The notes: generated from the sequence alone by a model not told the origin. Shown: positions 17,735 through 26,897, counted from the stretch's first letter. The stretch: DNA of 32,725 nucleotides from Methyloceanibacter marginalis (GCF_001723295.1 NZ_LPWD01000464.1:1-32725), one strand, 5' to 3'. Translations and numbers: made by a program.

Positions 17735-18435
17735 TTAGCCGATCGGCGCTTCCGGGAAGGCGAGCTGCTCGCGAGCGCGCCACTCGTCGGTCACGTAATT
17801 GATGATCAGCGACACGCGCACACCCTTGATCGGCCGCTTCTCGAAGCCGTGAAACGTGTTGTCCGCGGGGACGAAAATCATCGCCGCGTTGGACTCGAAG
17901 GGCGACCGGCCGACATGGTTCTTGTCGGCGTCGTAGATGTCGGTGCCGAGGTCGCTATGGCTCGGATCCGTCGACAGATAGAGCAGCATGGTGAAGGACT
18001 TCACGCCGAGATCGCTATGGGGCTCGAGCCAGAAGCCGTCAGTGTCCTGCGCGAACTCGATGCGCAGATAGGTGCCGTCCAGATTGGTGCCGAACGTCTT
18101 CTCGATCAGGCCGGTGACACGCTTGTCCTGGAACGCTTCGGCTACGGCCTCGCAGACTGGATAGCCGCCCGGTTCTCGGCATCGAAATACTTGCGCGTCT
18201 TGTTGTGCAGCTCCCGCTTTCCCGACACGCCTTCGAGCGACGGCGCGGGAAAGGGAAGGGCAAGAATATCCTCGATAGTGTCGGCCGGAAGACAGGCCCT
18301 CAAGACCCAGTGCGGGTAGGGCTGATCGGAACGCTCGCCGGCCGCGACGCTTTGCGAAAACGCCTGGACGACATCGTCCGCAGTACTCTTCGCTGCTTCA
18401 GCGTCTGAGTGCTTTACCGCCACGCTTTCCCTCAT
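17735..18435 (-). pseudogene. 2-oxoglutarate/Fe(II)-dependent oxygenase-like protein, one frameshift
   Basis: About 233 residues if repaired, ATG 18435. The double-stranded beta-helix core is clear: YLRIEFAQDTDGFWLEPHSD with the iron-binding His-x-Asp, LLYLSTDPSHSDLGTDIY, and the distal His in NTFHGFEKRPIKGVRVSLIINY, where Lys/Arg would bind 2-oxoglutarate. The frame breaks at about 18150-18152: adding one base in TCTGCGAGG (for example TCTGCGGAGG) gives IQSAEAVAEAFQDKRV and stays open to the stop at 17735. The substrate is unknown, but relatives hydroxylate small molecules or proteins. It is followed by a strong terminator. Confidence 0.82.
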
Positions 18436-18630
18436 GGTGTAGGTCTACTCCTTAGAATGGATGCAAAATATGCTGGCTGATCCAGCGCCCAGGCAGACCC
18501 ATCCAACCGCTCAAATAGCACCCCGGCGCCCTTGGGCGCAAATGCCAAGGCGGCGACGGATCGGCTTAAGCTCTTGGACTAGATCGGTTTGGTCCTCGCG
18601 CCCTTGATGCGGGTCAAATCCCACGGGCGG

Positions 18631-18813
18631 TCAGTTGACGCTGACCCAGCGAATCTCCCCAGGATCGAGCATGTCGTCGCCGTCCGTAACCAGTTGCTCG
18701 GCGCGCAGGCACTTGGCCAGGAGCTCCAGCAGCGAAGCATGAAGCTCGCGCTCTGCCTCAGCTTGTGGCGGATTGGCGGCGAGGAACGCCAGGATTTCCC
18801 CGTAATCGGGCAT
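18631..18813 (-). CDS. Small acidic hypothetical protein
   Basis: 60 residues with an even amphipathic helical pattern (YGEILAFLAANPPQAEAERELHA, then LLELLAKCLRAEQL) and a C-terminal acidic strand. The amino-acid composition looks like a real protein rather than a GC-driven shadow frame, and GGGGG precedes the ATG at 18813. I recognise no family. It is downstream of the DUF1045 gene on the same strand. Confidence 0.45.
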   Translation of the reverse strand: MPDYGEILAFLAANPPQAEAERELHASLLELLAKCLRAEQLVTDGDDMLDPGEIRWVSVN

Positions 18814-18903
18814 CGGAACCCCCGTGTTTCCCCAGCGATGCGAAGGTGGCGGAGCCGTGTGTCAAAACTTAGGCCCGCTCTAAGCTGCGCGCTGACGGGG
18901 GGG

Positions 18904-19647
18904 TTAGCCGGCGAGCTTGTAGCGTCCGATGAGGCGCATGGGGGTGCGTCCGCTCGTGTCTGCGAACAAGGAGAGACCGTCCACGGCAACGCCCTCTGCG
19001 CAGATATCCTCGAGCACGGGCCACAGCGCCTGGGACACGCGCTCCAGGTGCGCCGTGTCGAGAGGGCCGGTGAGGGCGATCGAGAAGCGATACTCGCTCA
19101 TCACCTGGGGATGGCCGAAGCTTCGCAGGAGGAGCCGCTGATAGGGGCTGAGATGGCGGTGCTCTTCGCCGATCTCGTCGGGCTCCGCCGCGAATGTCTC
19201 GAAGGCGTTGACGCATTGGGCGGCCAGCCAGTCGAGCGCGGGCTTGGGGTCGACGGGGCGCAGGACGAGATAGCGGCCGGCTCGTGCGAGCGTCAAAGGT
19301 CCGGTTTCCACGGCTTTGCGGTGTGCGGCGAAGTTGATGAGCCGCGTGCGTACATCGTCCAGCGCGGCATCCTCGCGCAAGGCGAAGGGCGCAAGAAAAA
19401 GTGCATGCAAACCGGTATAGCGGCCCGGAAGGGCCGAGACCTTGGCGACGCCGGAGTCGGTAAAGCCTGCCGTTGAAAAAGCCTGCAAGGTAGCCCCGTC
19501 ATTGGCGCGGCCGAACCAGGAACGCCCGAATGCCGCGAGTGGGGAGCCGGGTTGTGGTGTGTAGTAGATGGCGTAGCGGGCAAAATTGGAAGCGCTCGAT
19601 GCGAGCCCATTTTGCGGTTGGGTGTCGACTTGGGCACAGTTGAGCAT
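18904..19647 (-). CDS. DUF1045 protein (phosphonate-metabolism-associated)
   Basis: 247 residues, with a strong GGGAGGAA ribosome-binding site before ATG 19647. It shows the DUF1045/TIGR03223 pattern from the start: RYAIYYTPQPGSPLAAFGRSWFG, then LPGRYTGLHALFLAPFAL, GPLTLARAGRYLVLRP and LSPYQRLLLRSFGHPQVMSEYRFSIALTG. The family is related to 2H phosphoesterases and often lies in phosphonate (phn) operons, but no phn gene is visible here. Function remains unproven. The frame is intact. Confidence 0.87.
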   Translation of the reverse strand: MLNCAQVDTQPQNGLASSASNFARYAIYYTPQPGSPLAAFGRSWFGRANDGATLQAFSTAGFTDSGVAKVSALPGRYTGLHALFLAPFALREDAALDDVRTRLINFAAHRKAVETGPLTLARAGRYLVLRPVDPKPALDWLAAQCVNAFETFAAEPDEIGEEHRHLSPYQRLLLRSFGHPQVMSEYRFSIALTGPLDTAHLERVSQALWPVLEDICAEGVAVDGLSLFADTSGRTPMRLIGRYKLAG

Positions 19648-19848
19648 CTATTCCTCCCGTTGAGCGCATGCACCCTTGGCTTCGCTCATGCCTCATGACT
19701 AACGAACGGCTGTGGCGCGGCGCGTCCGGTTTCGGGCGATAGGGGGGCGGTGCGATGAAGACTTGGTGAATCAAATTTACTGCAACTGCGAAGGACAATG
19801 TGTGCGTCGCAACAGCGAATGTCGCAGCAAGACCGGAACGAGGCGTGC

Positions 19849-20478
19849 ATGATCGAACTCTATACCTGGATGACGCCGAACGGACGGAAGGTCTCGATCA
19901 TGTTGGAGGAGGTGGGGCTTCCCTACCGTGTCCACCCCATCGACATCACCAAGGACCACCAGTTCGATCCCGCGTTCCTCAAGATCTCGCCTAACAACAA
20001 GATCCCGGCCATCGTCGATACGGATAACGGTCTGCACTTGATGGAGTCGGGCGCGATCCTGATGTACCTCGCGGAGAAGACAGGTAAGTTCTGGCCGCAG
20101 GACTTTCCCACCAAGTGGCGTGTGGCCGAATGGCTCATGTGGCAGATGGGCGGTGCGGGGCCGTTCCTCGGACAAGTGCATCACTTCGTGAAGTTCAATC
20201 CGGGCAAAAGCTCCTACGCCGAAGAGCGCTATTCCAAAGAGGCACGGCGTCTGTGGCGTGTGCTGGACACGCGCTTAAGCGACGTGGAGTACGTCGCGGG
20301 CGACTACTCCATCGCCGACATCGCTGTTTGGCCGTGGATTTCCCGGTTCGAGTGGCAGACCGTGAACTTTAACGAGCACCCCAACATCAAACGCTGGTAC
20401 GTGGCGATCGCCGAACGCCCCGCCGTTCAGCGCGGCTGGGACGTGCTCGAAGAGGGATGCGTCATGCCGATGCCGTGA
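19849..20478 (+). CDS. Glutathione S-transferase-family protein (YfcG/YghU-like)
   Basis: 209 residues from ATG 19849. An upstream TTG-type extension has no family support. The thioredoxin-like domain opens MIELYTWMTPNGRKVSIMLEE with a Thr/Asn pair near the glutathione thiol, then NNKIPAIVD and LMESGAILMYLAEKTG (Glu-Ser glutathione-binding pair). The helical domain follows, with YSIADIAVWPWI. These features match the Nu-class YfcG/YghU group, which acts as glutathione-dependent disulfide reductases and peroxidases. A glutathione reductase gene occurs near the right end of the window. Confidence 0.9.
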   Translation: MIELYTWMTPNGRKVSIMLEEVGLPYRVHPIDITKDHQFDPAFLKISPNNKIPAIVDTDNGLHLMESGAILMYLAEKTGKFWPQDFPTKWRVAEWLMWQMGGAGPFLGQVHHFVKFNPGKSSYAEERYSKEARRLWRVLDTRLSDVEYVAGDYSIADIAVWPWISRFEWQTVNFNEHPNIKRWYVAIAERPAVQRGWDVLEEGCVMPMP

Positions 20479-20550
20479 GGCCGGCTGGATGGCCGGTTTC
20501 GCCCATGGCAGGATGACGCGCATGCGCACGCATCGAAGAGGAGAAAGACT

Positions 20551-21495
20551 CTGCGCAAAGCCTTCTTCATCCTGCTTGCTCTGATCGTCGCGGGCTCGCT
20601 CGCTTTCTATCTTCTCACTATGCCGGTGACCCTGCCCGCCTCGGCGTTGCCGGACCATGCTCCGGACATTGCCAACGGAAGATCATGTTCATCGCCGGCG
20701 GATGCGCGGAGTGTCACGCCGCGCCGGTGGGCGCGTGCGACGATCTCGATATCGGAGGACGAAACGGTGCTCGCGGGCGGGCGTTGTCTTAAGACGGATG
20801 TCGGCACGTTCCATGTGCCAAATATCTCACCGGACACGGAGACCGGCATCGGCGATTGGACGATGCTCGATTTCGTCAACGCCATGAAGCGCGGTGTGGC
20901 ACCGGGCGGCGTTCATCTCTATCCGGCCTTTCCCTATACATCCTATCAGCGCATGACGTTCACGGACCTGATAGACCTCAAGGCCTATCTCGATACGTTG
21001 CCCGCCGTGCGCAACACAGTCCCCGCGCACGCACTGCACTTCCCCTACAGCATTCGCCGCGGGCTCGGACTGTTCCAACGTCTCTATGTCGACGGCGAGA
21101 AGTTTGCACCCGATCCGGAGGCAAGCGACGCGGTGAACCGCGGCGCCTATCTCGTGCTCGGACCCGCTCATTGTGGTGAGTGCCATTCCCCGCGCAACGC
21201 GCTCGGCGGCATCATCCAGAGCCACGCCTTCGCCGGCGCCAAGAGCCCCGAAGGGGATGGGACCACGCCTAACATCACCCCGAGCAAGGACGGGATCGGC
21301 GATTGGACCGAAGAAGACATTGTCTATCTTTTGGAGACCGGATCGACACCGGATTTCGATGTGATCGGCGAGACCATGGTGCCGGTACAGGAGAACATGG
21401 CGAAGCTTTCCGGTGACGATCGTTCGGCCATCGCCGCCTTCTTGAAGACGCTGCCGCCGCGACCCGATGCCGTAGAAAAAACCGGATCCCACTAA
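20551..21495 (+). pseudogene. Diheme cytochrome c, compensating frameshifts over the first haem motif
   Basis: Membrane-anchored periplasmic electron carrier of about 314 residues, like the cytochrome subunits of dehydrogenases. The likely start is CTG 20551, because GAGGAG lies 9 bases upstream and the frame gives a signal anchor (RKAFFILLALIVAGSLAFYLL). The next in-frame ATG (20620) would lose it. The first haem motif CAECH (20703-20717) is only readable in another frame: one A seems lost at 20679-20680 (GGAAG for GGAAAG), and one G seems gained at 20754-20755, restoring DLDIEDETVLAGG. The second haem motif is CGECH in LVLGPAHCGECHSPRNALGG. Other landmarks are NISPDTETGIGDWT and YPAFPYTSYQRM. 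Partner enzyme is unknown. Confidence 0.82.
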
Positions 21496-21679
21496 TACCG
21501 ACAGCATTTTTTGGTTAACGGCGCTTGTCGCCAATCTCTCGCCGCCATCGCCCCCTAACGTAACCCTTGGGGCTCACGAGGGTGCGGCTTGGCCTAGCTC
21601 TTGCTCTGGATTTGCGTGAATGTGTTGGTTGGCGCGCCGGGTTTGGCGTGATCGCCCAGGTTTTGCGTTGAGGATTGAA

Positions 21680-23555
21680 ATGGCGGGGAGACTGAAAGGC
21701 GGGCGGAGCCTGATATTTGGGCTCGCCCTGGCGGTGCTGGGTGCGGCTGCGCCCGTGTCCCTGTCCCACGCCGAACCGTTGCCCGAACCATGGGCGGTGC
21801 CGAAGCTCCCGCACGAGACCGTATTTCCCCAGATAACTACCTCTCCAACGCGCATCGCCGTGGTCACGCCCGAAACGGAGCCTGCGACGGCCCCCGCTGC
21901 GCCGGTCGACAAGAAGGCCGAAGACACCAAGCGCGTGCAGCGCTGCTACGCCCAGCTCGGCTACTACAAAGGTCCGATCGACGGTAAGGCCAACGAGCAA
22001 ACGTGGACCGCCCACTGGTATTTCAAAAATGAGCATGGGCTGAAGCGATACGGTGACTTTCTGGCAGAGCCCGTCCTGAAGAAAGTCAAGGAGCTGTGCA
22101 AGGAGGAGGAACCGGTGCCGGAACCCGAGCCCGAGCCGGTATCGGAGCCCGAATCCCAGCCCGAATCCGAACCGGACCCTGTCGAGGCCGCCGCGCCCGA
22201 GCCGGCGGAGCCCAGTGAGGTAGAGCCGGATAAAATAAAGGCGGCTGAAGCGGCGGAAGAGACCAAGGAAGTAAAAGAGGCTGAGGCGGCGGAGGAGACC
22301 AAGGACACTGGGGAAACCGCTGAAGAGTCCGAGACCGCGCTTGCGCCCGAGGAGCTGGCGGTGCCCGTTGTGGAGGAGGAGCTCCCGCCGCCTCCCACCC
22401 GTCTGGACATCGATTGCCTTGATGGGGATTTGATCGCGCTACTGCGCAAGGCCCACGGCGCTAGCGTGAGGGCGCGCACTTGCCTGCCGGGCTGTTTGCC
22501 GCCGCCGAAGGGGCTCAGCCAAATTCAGCTCGACGATCTGCGCAGCCGCTATGGGGTCGCCTGGTGCCTGTCTTGCCTACAGATCGCCGGACATCTTTCC
22601 CTGGACGATATCAAGCGCATCGAGGACGAGGGCGATATCGAGCTTTGCACGATACCGCCGCGTCAATTGCCCCGCCCGGGCATGGGCAACGGCAATGTGG
22701 TCAAATCCTTCAGCCGTATCCGCGAGCTCTATCGGGCCTTGCCGCCGGCATCCGAGGACCCGGGAAAGATTGCCGTGATTATCGGCAACGGCAACTACGA
22801 CAATCTGCCGGCCGCGGAGACGGCTCGGAACGACGCCGGTGCCATGTATTTCTTTCTCACCGAGCATCTCGGATTCCGCCAGGACCGCATCATCGATTTG
22901 CGGAACGCCAAGCGGGCCGATTTCGAACGGGGTGTTCGGCCCGGTGCCGGGCTCCGACGGCGAGCTGAAGCGGCTCGTCGGCGCACAACCGAACGCCAAG
23001 GTAGTCGTCTATTATTCAGGCCACGGCGCCACCAATTCGAGCCACAGCGAGACCTATCTTCTGCCGGTTGACGCTGAGCCCTATCGCGAGGAGCGGGGCG
23101 GCTATCCGCTGTCCACCCTCTACGCCAACCTCGCGGCCCTGAAGGCAAAGTCGGTGCTGGTCCTGCTTGAGAGCTCGTTTGGGCGTGACCACGGCGCTTA
23201 TGTGCTGCCGCCCAATCTGCCGGAGACGACGACCAGCGCGTTACCGCCGCAGCCGCTTTCGACCGTGACGGTTCTCGCCTCCGCCGACCGGGGGCAGCGC
23301 GCGCTGATCGACACCAGCTACGATATCGGGCTGTTCACCCGCTACCTGATCGAGGGGCTGGCCGGCAGCGCCGATCTGTATCCCGTGGGCAATGGGGATG
23401 GACGCGTCGATAGCGCGGAAATCTATGCTTATGCCGCGGCCATGGTGCGGCTCTCGGCGCGCAAGACGTTCGGGCTCTTGCAGGAGCCCGTCTATTCGAG
23501 CGCCATGACCCCTATGCTCACGGACCCGGGGGAGGTGGCCGCCAAGCCCAACTGA
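21680..23555 (+). pseudogene. Caspase-like (peptidase C14 fold) secreted protein with Ser at the Cys site, one frameshift
   Basis: About 624 residues if repaired. ATG 21680 has AGGA 6 bases upstream and opens a signal peptide ending SHAEP. Residues 84-140 resemble a peptidoglycan-binding domain (RVQRCYAQLGYYKGPIDGK). Residues 141-239 are a Pro/Glu/Ala linker with the repeat EAAEETK. Residues 240-325 contain six cysteines. The C14-type domain starts near 362 (KIAVIIGNGNYDNLP) and has VVVYYSGHGA with His448. At the catalytic-Cys position (usually DACFSG) it reads ESSFGR (497-502), so Ser499 replaces Cys. A Ca-binding-like GNGDGRVDSAEIYAY follows. The frame breaks at 22929-22932: removing one G gives ADFERVFGPVPGS. 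It is probably a non-proteolytic relative in the periplasm. Confidence 0.82.
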
Positions 23556-23715
23556 GCAAGAAGGGGAAGCCAGCACAAATCGTCAGCACACGAATATAGT
23601 CAGCACCCGAAAATTCCTTTACAAACCGGGCCGAACACCCTAGCAGCACGCGGCTCGCAAGCGGAACCGCCCAAGGGCAGTGACCTGAACAATCTCGTGT
23701 GGGAGTACGCATGGG

Positions 23716-24906
23716 ATGGACGTTTTCTCCTCCGCTACGGACCTTCTCCGTGACCGCCGCCCGGAGCGGCCTGTTTTAGCGCTTCGGCCGCATGCCGCCT
23801 CGCGTGCCGCCGCGTGGTTCCTCGCCAACTTTCCGGGCCGGGTGCTTTACGCCGCCAAAGCCAATGATGCCCGCCAGGTGACCGATGCCTTGGTCGAGGC
23901 GGGCGTGACGGCGTTTGACGTGGCATCGCTGGTGGAGATCGAGCGCGTTGCGGGGATCGAGGGCGCGGAGCTCTATTTCATGAATCCCGTGAAGTCGCGC
24001 GGGGCCATTGCCCGAGCCTACCGGGAGTTCGGCGTACGGCGCTTTGCCTTCGACACTGCCGATGAGCTCGACAAGGTGCTGGAGGAGACGGACGGCGCCG
24101 GGGACCTCACCCTGTTTTTGCGCATCGCTTGCCCCAACACCCACAGCCTCATTCCGCTGGAGGGCAAGTTCGGCGCCTCACAAGAAGACGCGCCGGCGCT
24201 TCTCCTGAAAGCCCGCCAGCGCGCCAAGCGTCTCGGCATCACCTTCCATGTGGGCTCGCAAGCCGTGGTGCCGGCCGCGTTCGGTGAAGCGTTGCGCCAG
24301 GTGGGTCAGCTCATCGTGTCCTCGGGCGTCCTGGTCGATGCCATCGATATCGGCGGCGGCTTCCCGGCGCGTTACCCCCATTCCGATCCTCCGGCGCTTT
24401 CGAGCTTCATGGAGGAGATCGTGCGCGCGGCGGACGAGCTTGCCGTGAAGCACTCTTGCGAGCTTCTGTGCGAGCCGGGCCGCGCACTCGTGGCCGAGGC
24501 CGAGTCCGTGATCGTGCGCGTCGACGCGCGGCGCGGCAACGCGCTCTATATCAATGACGGGGCTTTCGGCACGCTGTTCGACGCGGCCTATTCCGGCTTC
24601 CGGTTCCCGGCGCGCCTGGTCACGCCGGACCGGCAGAAGACGGCTTCGCCCGAGGCCGAGTTCGTTCTTTACGGACCGACCTGCGATAGCTCCGACTATC
24701 TGCCCGGACCCTTCGTGCTGCCCGCGTGTGTGGACGAGGGCGATTATTTGGAGATCGGCCAGGTGGGCGCGTATGGCCGCGTCTTGGCGAATCGTTTCAA
24801 CGGCTTCGGCGAGTTCGATGAGGTGTTGCTCACCGACGAACCCATGCTGTCGATGTTTGATAGCAGCGAAGACGACGCGCAAGCCGTCTGGCCCGCCCGC
24901 GCTTAA
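23716..24906 (+). CDS. Ornithine/lysine decarboxylase, fold type III
   Basis: PLP-dependent decarboxylase making putrescine or cadaverine, the first step of polyamine synthesis. 396 residues, ATG 23716. The alanine-racemase-like barrel has YAAKAN with the PLP Lys48, FHVGSQ with His178 stacking on PLP, GGGFP (213-217) and CEPGR (252-256). The second domain has GPTCDSSD with Cys323-Asp324, which reaches the partner active site in the dimer. Alphaproteobacterial enzymes of this type are usually about 377 residues and often use both ornithine and lysine, so this one is slightly extended at the ends. The frame is intact. Confidence 0.93.
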   Translation: MDVFSSATDLLRDRRPERPVLALRPHAASRAAAWFLANFPGRVLYAAKANDARQVTDALVEAGVTAFDVASLVEIERVAGIEGAELYFMNPVKSRGAIARAYREFGVRRFAFDTADELDKVLEETDGAGDLTLFLRIACPNTHSLIPLEGKFGASQEDAPALLLKARQRAKRLGITFHVGSQAVVPAAFGEALRQVGQLIVSSGVLVDAIDIGGGFPARYPHSDPPALSSFMEEIVRAADELAVKHSCELLCEPGRALVAEAESVIVRVDARRGNALYINDGAFGTLFDAAYSGFRFPARLVTPDRQKTASPEAEFVLYGPTCDSSDYLPGPFVLPACVDEGDYLEIGQVGAYGRVLANRFNGFGEFDEVLLTDEPMLSMFDSSEDDAQAVWPARA

Positions 24907-24934
24907 TCAGCGCAAGCACCCATCCAACAAAAAA

Positions 24935-24961
24935 GGGCCGCGCTTCCTCGGAAGCCGGCCC
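24935..24961 (-). terminator. Terminator between decarboxylase and DUF2735 genes
   Basis: GGGCCG (24935-24940) pairs with CGGCCC (24956-24961), and GCTT/AAGC extends the stem inward. On the minus strand the stem is followed by six T, a strong intrinsic terminator for the DUF2735 gene. In the plus direction the T-tract is weak, but the hairpin may also end the decarboxylase transcript. Confidence 0.8.
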
Positions 24962-24987
24962 TCTTCGTATGTGGACGGCGTAAGCCG

Positions 24988-25185
24988 TCAGTTGTTGCGA
25001 GAGCGCTCCTCTTCGCGGATGGCCGCCTCGTGATAAGAGGCGCCGCCACAGGCGACCTTTGCGATGCGCGGCATCACAAAGCTCTCGGCGAGGTGCGTCT
25101 CGTTGCGACCGCTACTCAATCCGGCGCGGCCGCCTTTGGGGAACTGGTAGATCTTGGCCGTCCCCTCAGTTGCGTTTGCCGTCAT
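24988..25185 (-). CDS. DUF2735 protein, divergent from glnII
   Basis: 65 residues. I choose ATG 25185 because GGAGAG lies 5 bases upstream. ATG 25197 would add four residues but lacks such a site. The core TAKIYQFPKGGRAGL is the DUF2735 signature. The middle (SFVMPRIAKVACGGASYHEAAI) is a likely helix and the tail is charged. The family is small, of unknown function, and in rhizobia is typically found beside glnII, as here. This suggests a role linked to nitrogen status. A strong terminator follows. Confidence 0.85.
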   Translation of the reverse strand: MTANATEGTAKIYQFPKGGRAGLSSGRNETHLAESFVMPRIAKVACGGASYHEAAIREEERSRNN

Positions 25186-25273
25186 GGTTCTCTCCATTCA
25201 GTCATTCCGTGTGTCGAAGACTCAGCGCATCAACACAGCTTGAGTTCCCCTATACATGGGAGCTGCGGCGCCG

Positions 25274-25292
25274 TGCACAATAAATTTGCGCA
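25274..25292. promoter_or_regulatory. Imperfect palindrome, possible NtrC-type enhancer site
   Basis: TGCACAATAAATTTGCGCA: TGC.CAA on the left mirrors TTG.GCA on the right. It lies about 220 bp upstream of the sigma-54 promoter, a usual enhancer distance. Known NtrC sites have a TGCAC-N7-GTGCA form of 17 bp. This one is 19 bp, so the assignment is tentative. Confidence 0.35.
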
Positions 25293-25509
25293 ATGACTAT
25301 TATTTCAGCCGTTTAGCCGGCTGATGCTTCGCTTTGCAGTCTCGCCCGAGAGCGCGGTGAGCGCCCCTGTTGACTTGCGACCGGGATTGGCAGGAGGGCA
25401 GCGGCGCGCGCTAACCCCCGCTGTTTATTACCAAAAAATGAACGCTCGTTTCTGAGGAGACCGCTCGGTCGGTCGCCAGCGCACGCTCGGGTGAGGGCAT
25501 TCATCTCGT

Positions 25510-25525
25510 TGGCACAATTGCTGCT
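25510..25525 (+). promoter_or_regulatory. Sigma-54 (-24/-12) promoter of glnII
   Basis: TGGCACAATTGCTGCT matches the TGGCAC-N5-TTGCW consensus at every position except one T, with the invariant GG and GC at the required spacing. Transcription should begin near 25535, leaving a leader of about 80 bases before the glnII ATG. Rhizobial glnII genes are known to be RpoN/NtrC-controlled, which agrees with this. Confidence 0.8.
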
Positions 25526-25614
25526 TCGCAAAAACGGTTTTGGCCGTCACGCACAGGCGGCCCGGATGGGTACCTCCACACGTTTTTGCCTCAACACCAC
25601 ATGAAGGATTCGCA

Positions 25615-26652
25615 ATGACCAAGTACAAACTCGAGTACATTTGGCTCGACGGTTACACGCCGACGCCGAATCTGCGTGGAAAGACTCAGATCAAAGAATA
25701 CGGAAGCTTTCCGACACTCGAGGATCTTCCCCTCTGGGGCTTCGACGGCAGCTCGACGATGCAGGCGGAAGGCAGCAGCTCGGATTGTGTTCTGAAGCCG
25801 GTCCGTGTTTTCCCCGACGCGGCACGCAAGGATGGCGCTCTGGTGCTTTGCGAGGTCATGATGCCGGACGGCGAGACCCCGCACCCGACCAACAAGCGCG
25901 CAACGATTCTGGACGACGACGGCGCCTGGTTCGGCTTCGAGCAAGAGTACTTCTTCTACAAAGACGGCCGCCCGCTCGGGTTTCCGGCGGATGGCTACCC
26001 GGCGCCGCAAGGCAAATACTACACGGGCGTTGGCTACGCGCAGGTCGGTTCGATTTCACGCGAGATCGTCGAGGAGCATCTCGACCTGTGTCTCGCGGCC
26101 GGCATCAATCACGAGGGCATCAACGCCGAGGTGGCGAAAGGTCAGTGGGAATTCCAGATCTTCGGCAAGGGTTCGAAGAAGGCGGCCGACGAAATGTGGA
26201 TGGCCCGCTACCTGCTGGAACGTCTCACCGAGAAATACGGCGTCGATGTCGAGTATCATTGCAAGCCGCTCGGCGACACGGACTGGAACGGCTCGGGCAT
26301 GCACGCCAACTTCTCCACGACGTATCTGCGTGAAGTCGGCGGCGAGCCGTATTTCCTGGCCCTGATGGACGCGTTCGAGGCGGCCTGTGCCGACCACATC
26401 GCAGTCTACGGTCCGGACAACCACATGCGGCTGACCGGCAAGCACGAGACCCAGGCGATCGACCAGTTCAGCTGGGGTATCGCCGACCGTGGCGCGTCGA
26501 TCCGGGTGCCGCACTCGTTCCCCCGGAACGGCTACAAGGGCTATCTCGAGGATCGCCGGCCGAACAGCCAAGGCGACCCCTACCAGATCGCCTCGCAGAT
26601 TTTGAAGACGGTTGCCTCCGTCGACACGGCGAAGGCCAGCGCCGCCGCATAG
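25615..26652 (+). CDS. glnII: Glutamine synthetase type II
   Basis: Ammonia assimilation: glutamate + NH3 + ATP to glutamine. 345 residues, the compact eukaryote-like GSII form rather than the 470-residue GlnA. I choose ATG 25615 (AAGGATT upstream), which opens MTKYKLEYIWLDGY. Motifs: beta-grasp WGFDGSSTMQAEGSSSDC, HPTNKRA, metal-binding GFEQEYFFY and GINAEVAKGQWEFQIF, ammonia/glutamate site NGSGMHANFST, and ATP-binding RLTGKHET. GSII lacks the adenylylation site, so control is mainly transcriptional, fitting the sigma-54 promoter in front. A strong terminator follows. Confidence 0.96.
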   Translation: MTKYKLEYIWLDGYTPTPNLRGKTQIKEYGSFPTLEDLPLWGFDGSSTMQAEGSSSDCVLKPVRVFPDAARKDGALVLCEVMMPDGETPHPTNKRATILDDDGAWFGFEQEYFFYKDGRPLGFPADGYPAPQGKYYTGVGYAQVGSISREIVEEHLDLCLAAGINHEGINAEVAKGQWEFQIFGKGSKKAADEMWMARYLLERLTEKYGVDVEYHCKPLGDTDWNGSGMHANFSTTYLREVGGEPYFLALMDAFEAACADHIAVYGPDNHMRLTGKHETQAIDQFSWGIADRGASIRVPHSFPRNGYKGYLEDRRPNSQGDPYQIASQILKTVASVDTAKASAAA

Positions 26653-26677
26653 TACCGCGCCGGCACGAGCTGGAAGC

Positions 26678-26708
26678 AAATGGGGGGTCGGGGGGCCCCC
26701 CATTTTTT
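26678..26708 (+). terminator. Rho-independent terminator of glnII
   Basis: AAATGGGGGG (26678-26687) pairs perfectly with CCCCCCATTT (26696-26705) around an 8-base loop. The T-run (26703-26708) starts inside the stem base. It lies 26 bp after the glnII stop. Confidence 0.85.
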
Positions 26709-26897
26709 GCGCGAGTCGTTTCAAAAGCTTCGCTGCGCTCGTTCAGGCCTGTTCGGAAGAGGGAACCCGCCGTCAAAGAGTCAGCTCCGACTGGTGCCGG
26801 GGAACTTTCCTAACGAGAGCGTGTACTGACGGAGCGCCAGCGAGCGGCTACACTGGTTCCCTAAAGCTCGTCAGAAGCCTTCATAGGGGGAGTTGCC

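Larger units (their letters stand above)
25198..25614. other. 417-bp regulatory region between DUF2735 and glnII
   Basis: No gene is supported here. It holds the sigma-54 promoter (25510-25525), the TGC/GCA palindrome (25274-25292), and a 7-bp hairpin TCAGCCG/CGGCTGA (25305-25311 with 25318-25324). It is locally more AT-rich than the flanking genes at 25230-25310. I saw no clear -24/-12 element directed towards DUF2735. Confidence 0.6.
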
